Positions 9,633 through 18,372 of a DNA stretch of 59,484 bases are shown one piece after another. This DNA is from Nevskiaceae bacterium (GTDB lineage Bacteria; Pseudomonadota; Gammaproteobacteria; Nevskiales; Nevskiaceae). Below the pieces are notes generated by a model that was not told the DNA's origin, made no database searches, and saw nothing but the letters and a program-made list of their open reading frames with translations. A program made the position numbers and the translations under genes. The stretch is from the NCBI GenBank assembly GCA_004297005.1, contig SCVA01000049.1:1-59484 (forward strand), read 5' to 3'. The first letter of the stretch is position 1. The number at the start of each line of letters is the position of its first letter.

Positions 9633-10319
9633 TCAGTTGTACAAGTGCTCCGCCGCCATCTTCTCCAGCCCGCCGCGGTAGTAGTCGAAGCGCTGCGCCA
9701 GCTCGCGGTAGGTCGCGGTCAGGCCGAACTCGTCGGCCAGCGGATGCCGTGAGGCCATGTGGAAGCGCGAAGCGCCCATGTCGCGGTAATAGCCCAGGGT
9801 CACCGGCCGGCGCTTGTAGCGGTGGCGGTGTTCCACCCACTCGGCGCAGACGCCGCCGAGAAACAGCGAGTAGTTGGCGATGTGCGCCTGCACCACGAAG
9901 CGGCGCGAGGCATCGGCGGCCTGCTCTTCCATCACCAGATCGACCAGATAGTCGTAGGCGGTTTCGTCGCCGTCCTGCACCCGGCGCAGACGCTCGGCGC
10001 GGCTGAACAGGGCCAGCAGATGGGCGATGTAGTGCAGGGCCTGCTGCTCCTGGCGATTGCGCCGGCCCGGCAGGGCGTTGCGCAGCATCACCTCGAACCA
10101 GAGCTGCGGCGAGACCGGCAGATCGAGGGTGTCGGCGTCGCGCAGGGCGGCGTACACGTAGTCGGCGTCGAGCATGGAGTCGAGGGTGTTGAAGAACTGG
10201 CCGACCTCGGTGATGGCGCGGGCGACGTCGATCTTTCCCGGGAAGCGCTCGAACAGGAAGTTGAGATCGCGGGCAGGCAATGGCGGATGGCCAAGCTGGG
10301 CGAAATCGGGCGTCTGCAT
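9633..10319 (-). CDS. Conserved-looking protein of unknown function
   Basis: I do not recognise this 228-residue protein. It has no signal peptide or membrane segment and looks largely helical and soluble. It begins MQTPDFAQLGHPPLPARDLN, and its aromatic- and charge-rich C-terminal half includes HRHRYKRRPVTLGYYRDMG and ELAQRFDYYRGGLEKMAAEH. The ATG was chosen over a start 17 codons earlier because a perfect GGAGGT lies seven bases before it. Codon use is like that of its neighbours, so it is not obviously foreign. It lies just left of the desaturase regulator, on the same strand, with the palindrome at its 3' side. Confidence 0.75.
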   Translation of the reverse strand: MQTPDFAQLGHPPLPARDLNFLFERFPGKIDVARAITEVGQFFNTLDSMLDADYVYAALRDADTLDLPVSPQLWFEVMLRNALPGRRNRQEQQALHYIAHLLALFSRAERLRRVQDGDETAYDYLVDLVMEEQAADASRRFVVQAHIANYSLFLGGVCAEWVEHRHRYKRRPVTLGYYRDMGASRFHMASRHPLADEFGLTATYRELAQRFDYYRGGLEKMAAEHLYN

Positions 10320-10443
10320 GCGATCTACCTCCGGTGCTGAACTGCCTTCCCTTGCCTTGGGGTTCTGCAAAGTCCAGGCCAGTTCACCAGCCAGGAAGCC
10401 GACGCTCCCTGCCCGCCAGCGCGCCGGAAAGACAAAGCCCCAG

Positions 10444-11469
10444 CTAGCCGGACTGCTGCTCGCGCCAGGCCGAGGGGCTGAGGCCGGTCCAGCGCCGGAA
10501 GGCGCGGCTGAAACTGCTGGCGTCGGAGAAACCCAGCAGGAAGGCGATCTCGTTGAGCGAGATCCGCGCCTCGCGCAGCTGCGCCAGTGCCAGTTCGCGG
10601 CGGGTGTCGTCGAGCAGGTTCTCGTAGCGCAGGCCGCGTTCGGCGAGTTTGCGTTGCAGGCTGCGCAGGCTCAGGTGCAGGGCCGCGGCCAGCTCGGCGG
10701 CTGTGGGTTCGCCGTCCGGCAGGCGCTCGATCAGCAGGGCGCGCAGCCGCGCCGGCAGGTCGGCCTGGTCCAGCCGCGCCAGTTGCTGCGCGGCCAGGCC
10801 TTCGTTGATGCGCGCCAGCTCGGCGTTGGCGCCTTCCAGCGGCCGATCGAAGTCGGCGGCGGCGAACACCAGGCGGTTGTCGGCGGCCCCGAAGGACACC
10901 GGCGCGTGAAAGGCGCGCCGATAGGGCTCGACCTGCTCCGGCGGCGCCCGCCGCAACTGCACCCGCAGCGGCAGCACGCTGCGGCCGGAGAGGCCGCGCA
11001 CGGTGCGCACCTGCAGGGCGGCGAAGGCATCGGTGGCCTCCTCGGCCGGCGCCGCCTCGCCGCGGACGGTGTGCAGCAGCAGATGGCACTCCTCGCCCTG
11101 GCGCTCCAGTTTCAGCTCGCCGGCGTCGGTGACGATGCGGCAGTAGCGCTCGGCGCGGGCATAGGCCTCGGCCAGGGTGGCGCTGGCGGCCAGCGCATAG
11201 CCCAGAGCCTGGAAGGTGGTGGGCTGCACCTGACGCGCCACCCGCAGGCCAAAGGCGGGGTCGCCGCTGGCGGCGACTGCGAGCTGCCAGAGCCGGCGGG
11301 TCTTCGCCACCGGCAGGCGCGCGTCGGGATCGGCCAGGCGCTCGGCCGCGATGCCGGCCTCGGCCAGCAGGGCCTCGGCGTCGAGTCCGGCGGCCAGCAG
11401 GGCCTTGCGGATCGCGCGGGTCCAGCTGGCGAGGGCGGTGAAGGCGTCGGGCTTGGCGTCTGCGGTCAA
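10444..11469 (-). CDS. AraC family transcriptional regulator (arabinose-binding-domain type N-terminus)
   Basis: A 341-residue regulator. The N-terminal 200 residues have the pattern of the AraC_binding_2-type domain found in OruR/ArgR-like regulators. The C-terminal 90 residues hold the two helix-turn-helix units: AAELAAALHLSLRSLQRKLAERG, then the family stretch ISLNEIAFLLGFSDASSFSRAFRRWTG. The apparent start is TTG; no better in-frame ATG was seen. It is divergent from the fatty-acid desaturase gene across 84 bases, so it is a natural candidate activator of that gene, perhaps sensing a fatty acid or related ligand. The assignment as AraC is firm; ligand and target are inferred from position. 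Confidence 0.88.
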   Translation of the reverse strand: MTADAKPDAFTALASWTRAIRKALLAAGLDAEALLAEAGIAAERLADPDARLPVAKTRRLWQLAVAASGDPAFGLRVARQVQPTTFQALGYALAASATLAEAYARAERYCRIVTDAGELKLERQGEECHLLLHTVRGEAAPAEEATDAFAALQVRTVRGLSGRSVLPLRVQLRRAPPEQVEPYRRAFHAPVSFGAADNRLVFAAADFDRPLEGANAELARINEGLAAQQLARLDQADLPARLRALLIERLPDGEPTAAELAAALHLSLRSLQRKLAERGLRYENLLDDTRRELALAQLREARISLNEIAFLLGFSDASSFSRAFRRWTGLSPSAWREQQSG

Positions 11470-11553
11470 GCGATTGGCGCGCCGGGCTGGGCGCGGGTAA
11501 GGGGTTGGCTCCTAGAGTCTGCGACACAAACCCTCAACCCGTCACCGACCTCC

Positions 11554-12615
11554 ATGAGCACTGCCGCCTACAGCGACGCCGAGAAGACCTCCCGCATCAA
11601 GACCGTGGTCTACGCCGCCGGCGAGAGCCTGCGCAAGCGCCACCCCTGGCTGCGCCGGCAAGACGCCATCGGCGCCGGGATCATGGCCTTTGCGCTCGCC
11701 GGCATGGGCCTATCCGGCTGGCTCTACTACCGCGGCGATCTTGCCTGGTGGCTGTGCCTGCCGCTGTCGGCCTTCTTCGCCTCGCTGATCCACGAGCTGG
11801 AGCACGACCTCATCCACCTGATGTACTTCCGCAAGCGGCCCCTGCCCCACCATCTGATGATGGCGCTGTGCTGGCTCTCGCGCCCCGGCACCATCAATCC
11901 CTGGATCCGCCGCAAGCTGCACTTCCAGCACCACAAGTATTCCGGCAGCCACCGCGATCTCGAAGAACGCGGCATCACCAACGGCCAGCCCTGGGGACTC
12001 AAGCGCTTCCTGATGCTCGGCGACTGGCTGCTGGCCCTGTGGCTGCGGGTGCCGCAGATGCCCAATACCAAGCGCAAGCTGCTGCTGGCCTTCGCCGCCC
12101 CGCTGGGCTATTTCCCGCTGGGCTGGATCCACCTCGCGATCTGGTACTGCTTCCTGGGCTTTCACGGCGCCAACCTCTACGCCGCGCTGAGCGGCAGCGA
12201 GATCGCCTGGAGCGCGGCGACGCTGGCGCGCATGCCCTGGATCGACCTCGCGACGGTGGTCTGGGTCGGCCCCAACCAGTTGCGCATGTTCTGCCTGCAT
12301 TTGGTCAGCTCCAACATGCACTACTACGGCGATGTCGAAGCGGACAACGTGATCCAGCAGACCCAGGTGCTGAACCCCTGGTGGCTGCTGCCGTTCCAGC
12401 TGTTCTGCTTCAACTTCGGCAGCACCCATGCCATCCATCACTTCGTGGTGAAGGAGCCCTTCTACATCCGCCAGTGGACGGCGAAGCAGGCGCATGCGGT
12501 GATGCGCGAGATGGGCGTGCGCTTCAACGACACCGGCAGCTTTGCGCGCGCCAACCGCTGGCAGCGCAGCACCGTGGTCACGCCGGCTCAGGCCGAAGGC
12601 TTGGCACTGCGATAG
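11554..12615 (+). CDS. Membrane fatty acid desaturase
   Basis: A 353-residue integral-membrane di-iron desaturase. The three histidine boxes are HELEHDLIH, HFQHH and HAIHH, set among hydrophobic segments (GAGIMAFALAGMGLSGWLYY, LAWWLCLPLSAFFASLI, YFPLGWIHLAIWYCFLGF). Such enzymes insert a double bond in acyl chains using oxygen and an electron donor; regiospecificity cannot be read. No fused cytochrome b5 or reductase domain is present. The start is MSTAAYSDAEKTSRIK. It is flanked by two AraC regulators, divergent from one and overlapping the 3' end of the other by 28 bases. Confidence 0.9.
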   Translation: MSTAAYSDAEKTSRIKTVVYAAGESLRKRHPWLRRQDAIGAGIMAFALAGMGLSGWLYYRGDLAWWLCLPLSAFFASLIHELEHDLIHLMYFRKRPLPHHLMMALCWLSRPGTINPWIRRKLHFQHHKYSGSHRDLEERGITNGQPWGLKRFLMLGDWLLALWLRVPQMPNTKRKLLLAFAAPLGYFPLGWIHLAIWYCFLGFHGANLYAALSGSEIAWSAATLARMPWIDLATVVWVGPNQLRMFCLHLVSSNMHYYGDVEADNVIQQTQVLNPWWLLPFQLFCFNFGSTHAIHHFVVKEPFYIRQWTAKQAHAVMREMGVRFNDTGSFARANRWQRSTVVTPAQAEGLALR

Positions 12616-13601
12616 CGCTGCGGGCTGCGGCCCGCCCAGCGCTGGAAGGCATGGATGAAGGCCGCCGGCTCGGCATAGCCGAGCTGGTCGGAGATCGCCT
12701 CGATGCTCAGGCGGCTGTGCTCCAGCAGTTCGCGCGCCTTACGGTAGCGCGCCTCGGCGGCCAAGGCGCGGAAGCTCAGCCCCTCCTCGGCCAGCCGCCG
12801 GCGCAGCGTGCGCTCGGCGAGGCCGAAGTAGCGCGCCACCCGGGCGGCGCTGGGCGCGCGGTCGTCGAACAGTTGCAGGCAGTTGCGCACCTGCTCGGCC
12901 AGCCGATCCGGGCTCTGCAGCTGCTCGACCAGTTGCTCGTCGCAGAGCCGGCGGTACAGCGCATGGGTGGCCGGGTCGTGCGCCGGAAAGCGCAGTTGCA
13001 GCAGCTCGCGACGGAACCAGAACCGCGCCTGCGTCTCGCCCCACTGCACCGGGCAGCCGAAATGGCTCTCGTAGGCCGCCGCCTCCAGCGGCCGCGGATA
13101 CGGCAGATCGACCCGCTGTGGGCGCAGATCAACGCCGATGCTGGCCTGGATGTCGCGGATCAGCTTGTAGGTGCCGGACATCTCGCCATCGACGCGAAAG
13201 CGGAAGGCACGGCCCGGCAGCGGCGGCGGCTCCAGGCACAGCGCGCTCAAGGGATCGCCGGGCAGGAAGCTCAGGCTGCTGTAGAGATAGGTCAGCCGCT
13301 GGTAGCGCACCCCGCAGGCGAAGGCCTCGCCGGCATTGGCGCAGGTGATCAGCAGCATCGACAGCGGGCCGTAGCCGGCGAAGCTGAAGTGACGGCCGCT
13401 CTTCAGGCCGGCGAGAGGGTCGCGCAGCACCTCCGCCACCTCGCAATGGATGCGCAGCTCCAGCGTGCGGTCGATGCGCGCCGAAGGGTCGATGCGGTCG
13501 AGATCGAGGCCGTGCCGGGCCAGCACCGGCGCCACGTCCTCGCCCAGGCTGCGCAGGCCTTGCAGGCTGTACATCAACCCCAGGATCGAACGCTTGGTCA
13601 T
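12588..13601 (-). CDS. AraC family transcriptional regulator
   Basis: A 337-residue regulator of the same general build as the one at 10444-11469 (ligand-binding N-terminus, C-terminal AraC helix-turn-helix pair) but clearly diverged from it. The DNA-binding end reads SAARVARYFGLAERTLRRRL followed by LSIEAISDQLGYAEPAAFIHAFQRWAGRSPQRYR. The ATG was preferred because GGAG lies nine bases upstream. It is divergent from the flavin monooxygenase across 137 bases that contain a perfect 14-bp palindrome, so it is a likely regulator of that gene. Its last 28 bases overlap the convergent desaturase gene. Confidence 0.88.
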   Translation of the reverse strand: MTKRSILGLMYSLQGLRSLGEDVAPVLARHGLDLDRIDPSARIDRTLELRIHCEVAEVLRDPLAGLKSGRHFSFAGYGPLSMLLITCANAGEAFACGVRYQRLTYLYSSLSFLPGDPLSALCLEPPPLPGRAFRFRVDGEMSGTYKLIRDIQASIGVDLRPQRVDLPYPRPLEAAAYESHFGCPVQWGETQARFWFRRELLQLRFPAHDPATHALYRRLCDEQLVEQLQSPDRLAEQVRNCLQLFDDRAPSAARVARYFGLAERTLRRRLAEEGLSFRALAAEARYRKARELLEHSRLSIEAISDQLGYAEPAAFIHAFQRWAGRSPQRYRSAKPSA

Positions 13602-13617
13602 GCCTGGACACTCCAAA

Positions 13618-13631
13618 CCGGCAATTGCCGG
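13618..13631. promoter_or_regulatory. Perfect 14-bp palindrome upstream of the AraC gene; candidate operator
   Basis: CCGGCAATTGCCGG is a perfect palindrome 17 bases before the AraC start codon, inside the divergent AraC/monooxygenase region. It could be a dimer-binding site or part of an untranslated leader. AraC proteins often bind direct repeats, so its link to this regulator is uncertain. Confidence 0.35.
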
Positions 13632-13720
13632 CGGCCGAATTTATCAATTTACAGCCGCTGACAGCATGGTGGCGCCCCAGTCGCGGCCCTAGATTGGGGA
13701 GGCACCCGAGGAGGTGCTTA

Positions 13721-13730
13721 CTACTAGTAG
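13721..13730. promoter_or_regulatory. Short palindrome just upstream of the monooxygenase ribosome-binding site
   Basis: CTACTAGTAG is a perfect 10-bp palindrome overlapping the start of the ribosome-binding region (AGAGGT, then five bases, then the ATG at 13739). A second small inverted repeat, GCACC-CGAGGA-GGTGC, lies just before it. Their role is unknown. Confidence 0.25.
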
Positions 13731-13738
13731 AGGTCGAA

Positions 13739-15277
13739 ATGAATGCCAGCACCCGCCAGTCCAGTCTTCCCCCGATCGAAACCGAGGTGGCCATCGTCGG
13801 CGCCGGCTTTGGCGGCCTGTGCATGGCCATCAAGCTACTGGAGGCCGGCCGCAAGGACTTCCTGATCCTGGAGAAGGCCGACGAGGTCGGTGGCACCTGG
13901 CGTGACAACGGCTACCCGGGCGCGGCCTGCGATGTGCAGTCGCACCTCTACTCCTTCTCCTTCGCGCCGAAGACCGACTGGAGCCAGCGCTACGCCGGCT
14001 GGCGCGAGATCCAGGACTACATCCTCGACGTCACCGAGCGCTACCAGTTGCGCCCCTACCTGCGCTTCGGCCAGGAGGTGATCGGCGCCCGCTTTCGCGA
14101 GGACGAGGGCCGCTGGGAGATCCAGACCCGCGGCGGCGCCACCATCCTCGCCCGCCACTGGGTGCTGGCCTCGGGGCCGCTGCATGTGCCGGCGATTCCG
14201 GAGATTCCCGGCCTAGCCAAGTTCAAGGGCAAGCTCTTCCACTCCGCGCAGTGGGACCACAGTTACGACCTCAACGGCAAGACCGTGGCCTCGATCGGCA
14301 CCGGCGGCAGCGCCATCCAGTACCTGCCGGAGATCGCGCCCAAGGTGAAGCAGCTGCACGTCTTCCAGCGCACCGCCGCCTGGGTGATTCCGCGCGACGT
14401 GCGCAAGTACTCGGAGTTCCGCAAGAAGCTGTTCGCCCAGTCCACGCTGCTGCGCAAGCTGCACCGCGCGCGGCTGTACTGGACCAACGAGTCGCGGGTC
14501 TGGCCGATCTTCCACCCGGCGCTGGCGCGCGGCCTGCAGAAGCTCGCCGAGATGTTCCTGCGCTCGCAGGTCAAGGACCCGGAGCTGCGCCGCAAGCTGA
14601 CGCCGGACTACACCATCGGCTGCAAGCGGGTGCTGATCTCCAACGTCTACTACCCCACCTTCAACCGTCCGAACGTGGCGCTGATCACCGAGGGCATCAA
14701 GGAGATTCGCGAGCACAGCATCGTCACCCGCGACGGCGTCGAGCGGCCGGTGGACTGCATCGTGCTCGGCACCGGCTTCGTGGTCGATCCGCGCGTGTAC
14801 ATGAAGGGCTTCACGCTCAGTGGCCGCGATGGCCACGAGCTGGGTCGGGACTGGCAGCGGGCGCCGGAGGCTTATCTGGGCACCACGGTCAGCGGCTATC
14901 CCAACATGTTCCAGTTGGTCGGCCCCGGCACCGCGCTCGGCCACAACTCGATCATCTTCATGATCGAGGCCCAGGTTCGCTACATCCTGGACTGCCTGAA
15001 GCAGCTCGATGCGCAGGGCGCCGACTACCTCGACCTCAAACCCCAGGTGCAGCGCGAGTTCAACACCGAGTTGCAGTCCAAGCTCAAGGGCTCGGTGTGG
15101 TCCACCGGCTGCAGGAGCTGGTACCAGACCGCCGAGGGCGTCAACTTCACCATGTGGCCCTGGTCGACCTGGCGCTTCTGGCTGCGCACCCAGCGGGTGC
15201 AGCCCGAGGACTACCACTGGCTGCGGCTGCCGAGCACGGCGAAGAAGGCCAGCGGCAAGGCAAAAGCCACCGCCTAA
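13739..15277 (+). CDS. Flavin-containing (Baeyer-Villiger type) monooxygenase
   Basis: A 512-residue FAD- and NADPH-dependent class B monooxygenase. FAD site: VGAGFGG (20-26) with the EKADEVGGTW stretch behind it. NADPH site: IGTGGSAIQ. Between them is FKGKLFHSAQWD (162-173), an exact match to the Baeyer-Villiger fingerprint FxGxxxHxxxW[P/D]. It should turn a ketone into an ester or lactone; the substrate could be a cyclic ketone, steroid or long-chain ketone. The ATG follows AGAGGT. It is divergent from an AraC regulator and followed 88 bases later by a lipase, which could cleave the ester product. Confidence 0.92.
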   Translation: MNASTRQSSLPPIETEVAIVGAGFGGLCMAIKLLEAGRKDFLILEKADEVGGTWRDNGYPGAACDVQSHLYSFSFAPKTDWSQRYAGWREIQDYILDVTERYQLRPYLRFGQEVIGARFREDEGRWEIQTRGGATILARHWVLASGPLHVPAIPEIPGLAKFKGKLFHSAQWDHSYDLNGKTVASIGTGGSAIQYLPEIAPKVKQLHVFQRTAAWVIPRDVRKYSEFRKKLFAQSTLLRKLHRARLYWTNESRVWPIFHPALARGLQKLAEMFLRSQVKDPELRRKLTPDYTIGCKRVLISNVYYPTFNRPNVALITEGIKEIREHSIVTRDGVERPVDCIVLGTGFVVDPRVYMKGFTLSGRDGHELGRDWQRAPEAYLGTTVSGYPNMFQLVGPGTALGHNSIIFMIEAQVRYILDCLKQLDAQGADYLDLKPQVQREFNTELQSKLKGSVWSTGCRSWYQTAEGVNFTMWPWSTWRFWLRTQRVQPEDYHWLRLPSTAKKASGKAKATA

Positions 15278-15280
15278 CCG

Positions 15281-15298
15281 CTCACCCTTTGCGGTGAG
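15281..15298. other. Hairpin after the monooxygenase gene
   Basis: CTCACC-N6-GGTGAG follows the monooxygenase stop at once. There is no T-run, so it is a weak terminator candidate at best and may allow read-through to the lipase gene. Confidence 0.25.
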
Positions 15299-15365
15299 GC
15301 CGGCCGCAGGCGCGAGGGCGTAGAGTCTCCTTCAGAGCCGCGATTCCACGGCCTGGAGGAGAACC

Positions 15366-16652
15366 ATGAAAACCCACCCCCTGGGCGGCCTGCGCGGCTC
15401 GGTGCGGCTGGCCGGCGTCGGCTTCGAGCAGATCACTACCCGCGTGCAGGAATTCCACCGGGCGATCGCCGACATGCCGTTCAACACCGCCGCGGCGGTG
15501 CCGGGCATCGAGCCCGGCGCACGCTCGGCCAAGCAGTTGCACGACAGCATCACCGATGGCGTCTACGCCGCAGTACGCGGCATCGGCGGCGGTCTGTTCA
15601 AGCTCGCCGAGGGCAGCCTGAAGGCGGCCGAGCGCAACTTCCAGCCGGCCAGTCGCCAGGCCCTGGCGCTGACGCCGGCGGCGCTGGCGCGCGACAACCT
15701 GGTGAGCGCGGTCAGCGGTCTGGTCGGCGACTTCATGGCGCAGGAGCGCAATCCGCTGGCGGTGCGCATGGGCTTCTATCGCGAGGGCCACCGCCGCGCG
15801 CTGACCCCGGCGGCCCTGGCCGCCGCCTATCCCGAGGCCAGTGGCCGGCTGGTGGTGTTCATCCACGGCCTCTGCTGCAACGAGCACACCTGGCGCTTCT
15901 ACCAGAACCCCGACGACCCCGAGACCCGCCCCTACGGCGATCGCCTGGACGAGGCCGGCTGGACCTCGCTGTACCTGCGCTACAACAGCGGCCTGCGCAT
16001 CTCCATGAACGGCCGCCAGTTGGCACGGCAGCTCCAGAAGCTGGTCGAAGCCTGGCCGGTGCCGGTGCAGGAGATCGCCCTGATCGGCCACAGCATGGGC
16101 GGCCTGGTGGCGCGCTCGGCCTGCTATGCCGGCGGCAAGTCGCAACTGGGCTGGACCAAGAAGCTCAGCCAGGTGATCTGCCTGGGCTCGCCGCACACCG
16201 GCGCGCCGCTGGCGCGTGGTGCGCATCTCGCCGCCAACGCCCTGGATGTGTTCCCGCTGTCGCGGCCGGTCGCCAAGGTACTCAATGTGCGCAGCGTCGG
16301 CATCCGCGACCTGCGCCACGGCTACATCGCCGACGAAGACTGGCGCCGGCGCCCGGAGAACGCGCTCAATGCCGATGCGCTGACCCCGATCCCGCGCCTG
16401 CCCGGGGCGCGCTACCACTTCATCGGCAGCAGCTTCGGCGCCGACGAGCACGATCTGGTCGGCAAGGTGCTCGGCGATGGTCTGGTGCTGCTGCCCAGCG
16501 CCACCGCGCGGCACCTCGCCGATGCCGACACCGCCGTGCTCTACCGCGCCCATCACATGAGCCTGCTCAACCACCCGGTGATCTACGCGCAGATCGCGGC
16601 GCGGCTGGGCCTGCGCAAGCCGCCAACACGGCGGCGGCTCGCCCCCTCCTGA
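15366..16652 (+). CDS. Lipase/esterase of the alpha/beta hydrolase fold
   Basis: A 428-residue serine hydrolase. The oxyanion strand is [14 protein letters not shown], the nucleophile elbow is [14 protein letters not shown] and a [12 protein letters not shown] stretch follows, as in PGAP1/LipA-like lipases. The likely catalytic histidine is in [12 protein letters not shown] near the end. The first 150 residues are an extra region rich in helix formers with no clear signal peptide. Translation starts at an ATG behind GGAGGAG, a very strong site. It is probably functionally linked to the upstream Baeyer-Villiger-type enzyme, since ester-forming monooxygenase and ester-cleaving hydrolase are often paired; that link is inference. 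Confidence 0.82.
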   Translation: MKTHPLGGLRGSVRLAGVGFEQITTRVQEFHRAIADMPFNTAAAVPGIEPGARSAKQLHDSITDGVYAAVRGIGGGLFKLAEGSLKAAERNFQPASRQALALTPAALARDNLVSAVSGLVGDFMAQERNPLAVRMGFYREGHRRALTPAALAAAYPEASGRLVVFIHGLCCNEHTWRFYQNPDDPETRPYGDRLDEAGWTSLYLRYNSGLRISMNGRQLARQLQKLVEAWPVPVQEIALIGHSMGGLVARSACYAGGKSQLGWTKKLSQVICLGSPHTGAPLARGAHLAANALDVFPLSRPVAKVLNVRSVGIRDLRHGYIADEDWRRRPENALNADALTPIPRLPGARYHFIGSSFGADEHDLVGKVLGDGLVLLPSATARHLADADTAVLYRAHHMSLLNHPVIYAQIAARLGLRKPPTRRRLAPS

Positions 16653-16681
16653 AGGAGGATTCGAGACGGGCGGGCAGCGCA

Positions 16682-16687
16682 TACAAT
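16682..16687 (+). promoter_or_regulatory. Possible -10 box upstream of the SDR gene
   Basis: TACAAT lies about 49 bases before the SDR start, with TTCGAG (16660-16665) 16 bases upstream as a weak -35. It suggests that the SDR gene has its own promoter rather than depending on the lipase transcript. Confidence 0.3.
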
Positions 16688-16735
16688 TCCGTCCCGATTT
16701 TTACCCTCAACTACAACGCAGATCAGGAGAACAAG

Positions 16736-17503
16736 ATGCGTATCGAAGGTTCCAGCTTCATCGTCACCGGCGGGGCTTCCGGCCTGGGCGGCGCCACCGC
16801 CCGCCGTCTGGTCGCCCTGGGCGGCAAGGTGGTGATCGCCGACCTCAACGAGGCTCTCGGCCAGCAGCTCGCCGCCGAGCTGGGCGCCAATGCCCGCTTC
16901 TGCAAGGTCAACGTGACCTCCGAGGCCGACGCCCAGGCGGCGGTGGAGCTGGCGCACAGCGCCTTCGGTGGCCTGCAGGGCTTGGTCAACTGCGCCGGCA
17001 TCGCCACCGGCGACCGCGTGGTCGGCAAGACCGGCCCGCACAGCCTGGAAGGCTTCGCCCGCACCATCCAGATCAACCTGATCGGCAGCTTCAACATGCT
17101 GCGCCTGGCCGCCGACGCCATGGCCAAGCAGGAGCCGAACGAGGGTGGCGAGCGCGGCGTGATCATCAACACCGCCAGCGTCGCCGCCTACGACGGCCAG
17201 ATCGGCCAGGCCGCCTACAGCGCCAGCAAGGCCGGCGTGGTCGGCATGACCCTGCCGATCGCCCGCGAGCTGGCCCGTTTCGGCATTCGCGTGATGACCA
17301 TCGCCCCCGGCATCTTCGAGACCGCAATGATGGCCGGCATGGCGCCCAATGTGCGCGCCTCGCTGGAGGCCACCGTGCCCTTCCCGGCCCGCCTCGGCCG
17401 CCCCGAGGAATACGCGCAGCTGGTGCAGCAGATCGTCGAGAACGCGATGCTCAACGGCGAAACCATCCGCCTCGATGGCGCCATCCGGATGGCGCCCAAG
17501 TAA
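16736..17503 (+). CDS. SDR family 3-hydroxyacyl-CoA dehydrogenase type II-like
   Basis: A 255-residue short-chain dehydrogenase. NAD-binding TGGASGLG (11-18), the acidic residue in VVIADLNE that favours NAD over NADP, NCAG, then the catalytic Ser in [15 protein letters not shown] and YSASK with Tyr and Lys. The length, [15 protein letters not shown] and the final [15 protein letters not shown] match HSD17B10-type 3-hydroxyacyl-CoA dehydrogenases, which oxidise 3-hydroxyacyl-CoA in beta-oxidation and also act on hydroxysteroids. The ATG follows CAGGAGA. A strong terminator lies 25 bases beyond the stop. Confidence 0.9.
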   Translation: MRIEGSSFIVTGGASGLGGATARRLVALGGKVVIADLNEALGQQLAAELGANARFCKVNVTSEADAQAAVELAHSAFGGLQGLVNCAGIATGDRVVGKTGPHSLEGFARTIQINLIGSFNMLRLAADAMAKQEPNEGGERGVIINTASVAAYDGQIGQAAYSASKAGVVGMTLPIARELARFGIRVMTIAPGIFETAMMAGMAPNVRASLEATVPFPARLGRPEEYAQLVQQIVENAMLNGETIRLDGAIRMAPK

Positions 17504-17527
17504 GCACGGAGTCCGTCGCCTGAACCA

Positions 17528-17569
17528 GGCGCGCCGCGGTGAAACCTCACCCGGCGCGCCTTCTTTTTT
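17528..17569 (+). terminator. Rho-independent terminator after the SDR gene
   Basis: GGCGCGCC and GGTGA pair with TCACC and GGCGCGCC around a short AACC loop, and TTCTTTTTT follows at once. This ends the SDR transcript and separates it from the membrane protein gene that begins only 20 bases later. Confidence 0.85.
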
Positions 17570-17588
17570 ATTTGCCGCCCCGCAGGCC

Positions 17589-18365
17589 TTGGCCCTGAAC
17601 TCCCTGCTGCTCCTGAAGCTGCTGCTGGTCCCCAGCCTGATCGCCGGCATCACCGCCGCCGGCCGGCGCTGGGGTCCGGCGGTGGCCGGCTGGCTGTCGG
17701 CCTTCCCGGTGGTTTCGGCACCCATCCTCTGGCTGCTGGCGCTGGAGCGTGGGGCGGGCTTCGCGGCACAGGCCGCCGCGGCCACTCTGTCGGCGGTGCT
17801 GGCGATCCTGGTGTTCGGCATCGCCTACTGCCGCGCGGCGCGGCGCCACGGCTGGCCGCTCAGCTTGCTGTTCAGCCTCGTCGCCTATGCACTGGCGGTG
17901 GCGCTGCTGAATCTCTGGACACCGCCACTGTGGCTGGCCGCCGCTGGCGTGCTGCTGGCGCTGTGGCTGGCGCCGGGCGCCTATCCCGCGCCACCGCCCT
18001 ACACCGCCCCCGCTCGGGCAGCCCGGGGCGATCTGTTCTGGCGGATGCTCGCGGCGGCGGCACTGGTGCTGGGCGTCACCGGCGGCGCAGAAACCCTGGG
18101 GCCGCGGCTGAGCGGCTTGCTGGCAATGTTCCCGGTGATGGCCAGCGTGCTGGCGGTGTTCTCGCACCATCAGGCCGGCGCCGGTTTCAGCATCCGCCTG
18201 CTCAGGGCGATGGTCTACGGCTACTACGCCTTCGCCGGCTTCTGCCTGGTGCTGGCGCTGGCCCTGCCGGCGATGAGCCAGGGCCTGGCCTTCACGCTGG
18301 CGCTGGGGGTGGCGGTCGTGATCCAGGCGCTGGCGCGGTCGCGCATGCAGCGCGCCGCGCTCTGA
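17589..18365 (+). CDS. Integral membrane protein of unknown function
   Basis: A 258-residue protein of about nine hydrophobic segments with short loops. I do not recognise the family. Two stretches look like internal repeats: GWLSAFPVVSAPIL near residue 40 and GLLAMFPVMASVLAV in the second half, each just after a glycine-rich turn, suggesting a duplicated fold as in many small transporters. The start is uncertain: the TTG giving MALNSLLLLKLLLVP is the first usable codon after the terminator and has only a weak ribosome site. It converges on the Mpo1-like gene with a seven-base gap. Confidence 0.7.
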   Translation: MALNSLLLLKLLLVPSLIAGITAAGRRWGPAVAGWLSAFPVVSAPILWLLALERGAGFAAQAAAATLSAVLAILVFGIAYCRAARRHGWPLSLLFSLVAYALAVALLNLWTPPLWLAAAGVLLALWLAPGAYPAPPPYTAPARAARGDLFWRMLAAAALVLGVTGGAETLGPRLSGLLAMFPVMASVLAVFSHHQAGAGFSIRLLRAMVYGYYAFAGFCLVLALALPAMSQGLAFTLALGVAVVIQALARSRMQRAAL

Positions 18366-18372
18366 GTACCGC

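Noticed and set aside
11512..15330. Shared TAGAGTCT octamer upstream of the desaturase and lipase genes as a common regulatory site
   Set aside because: Only two copies at different distances from the start codons; may be weak -10-like sequences, not enough to call a regulon.
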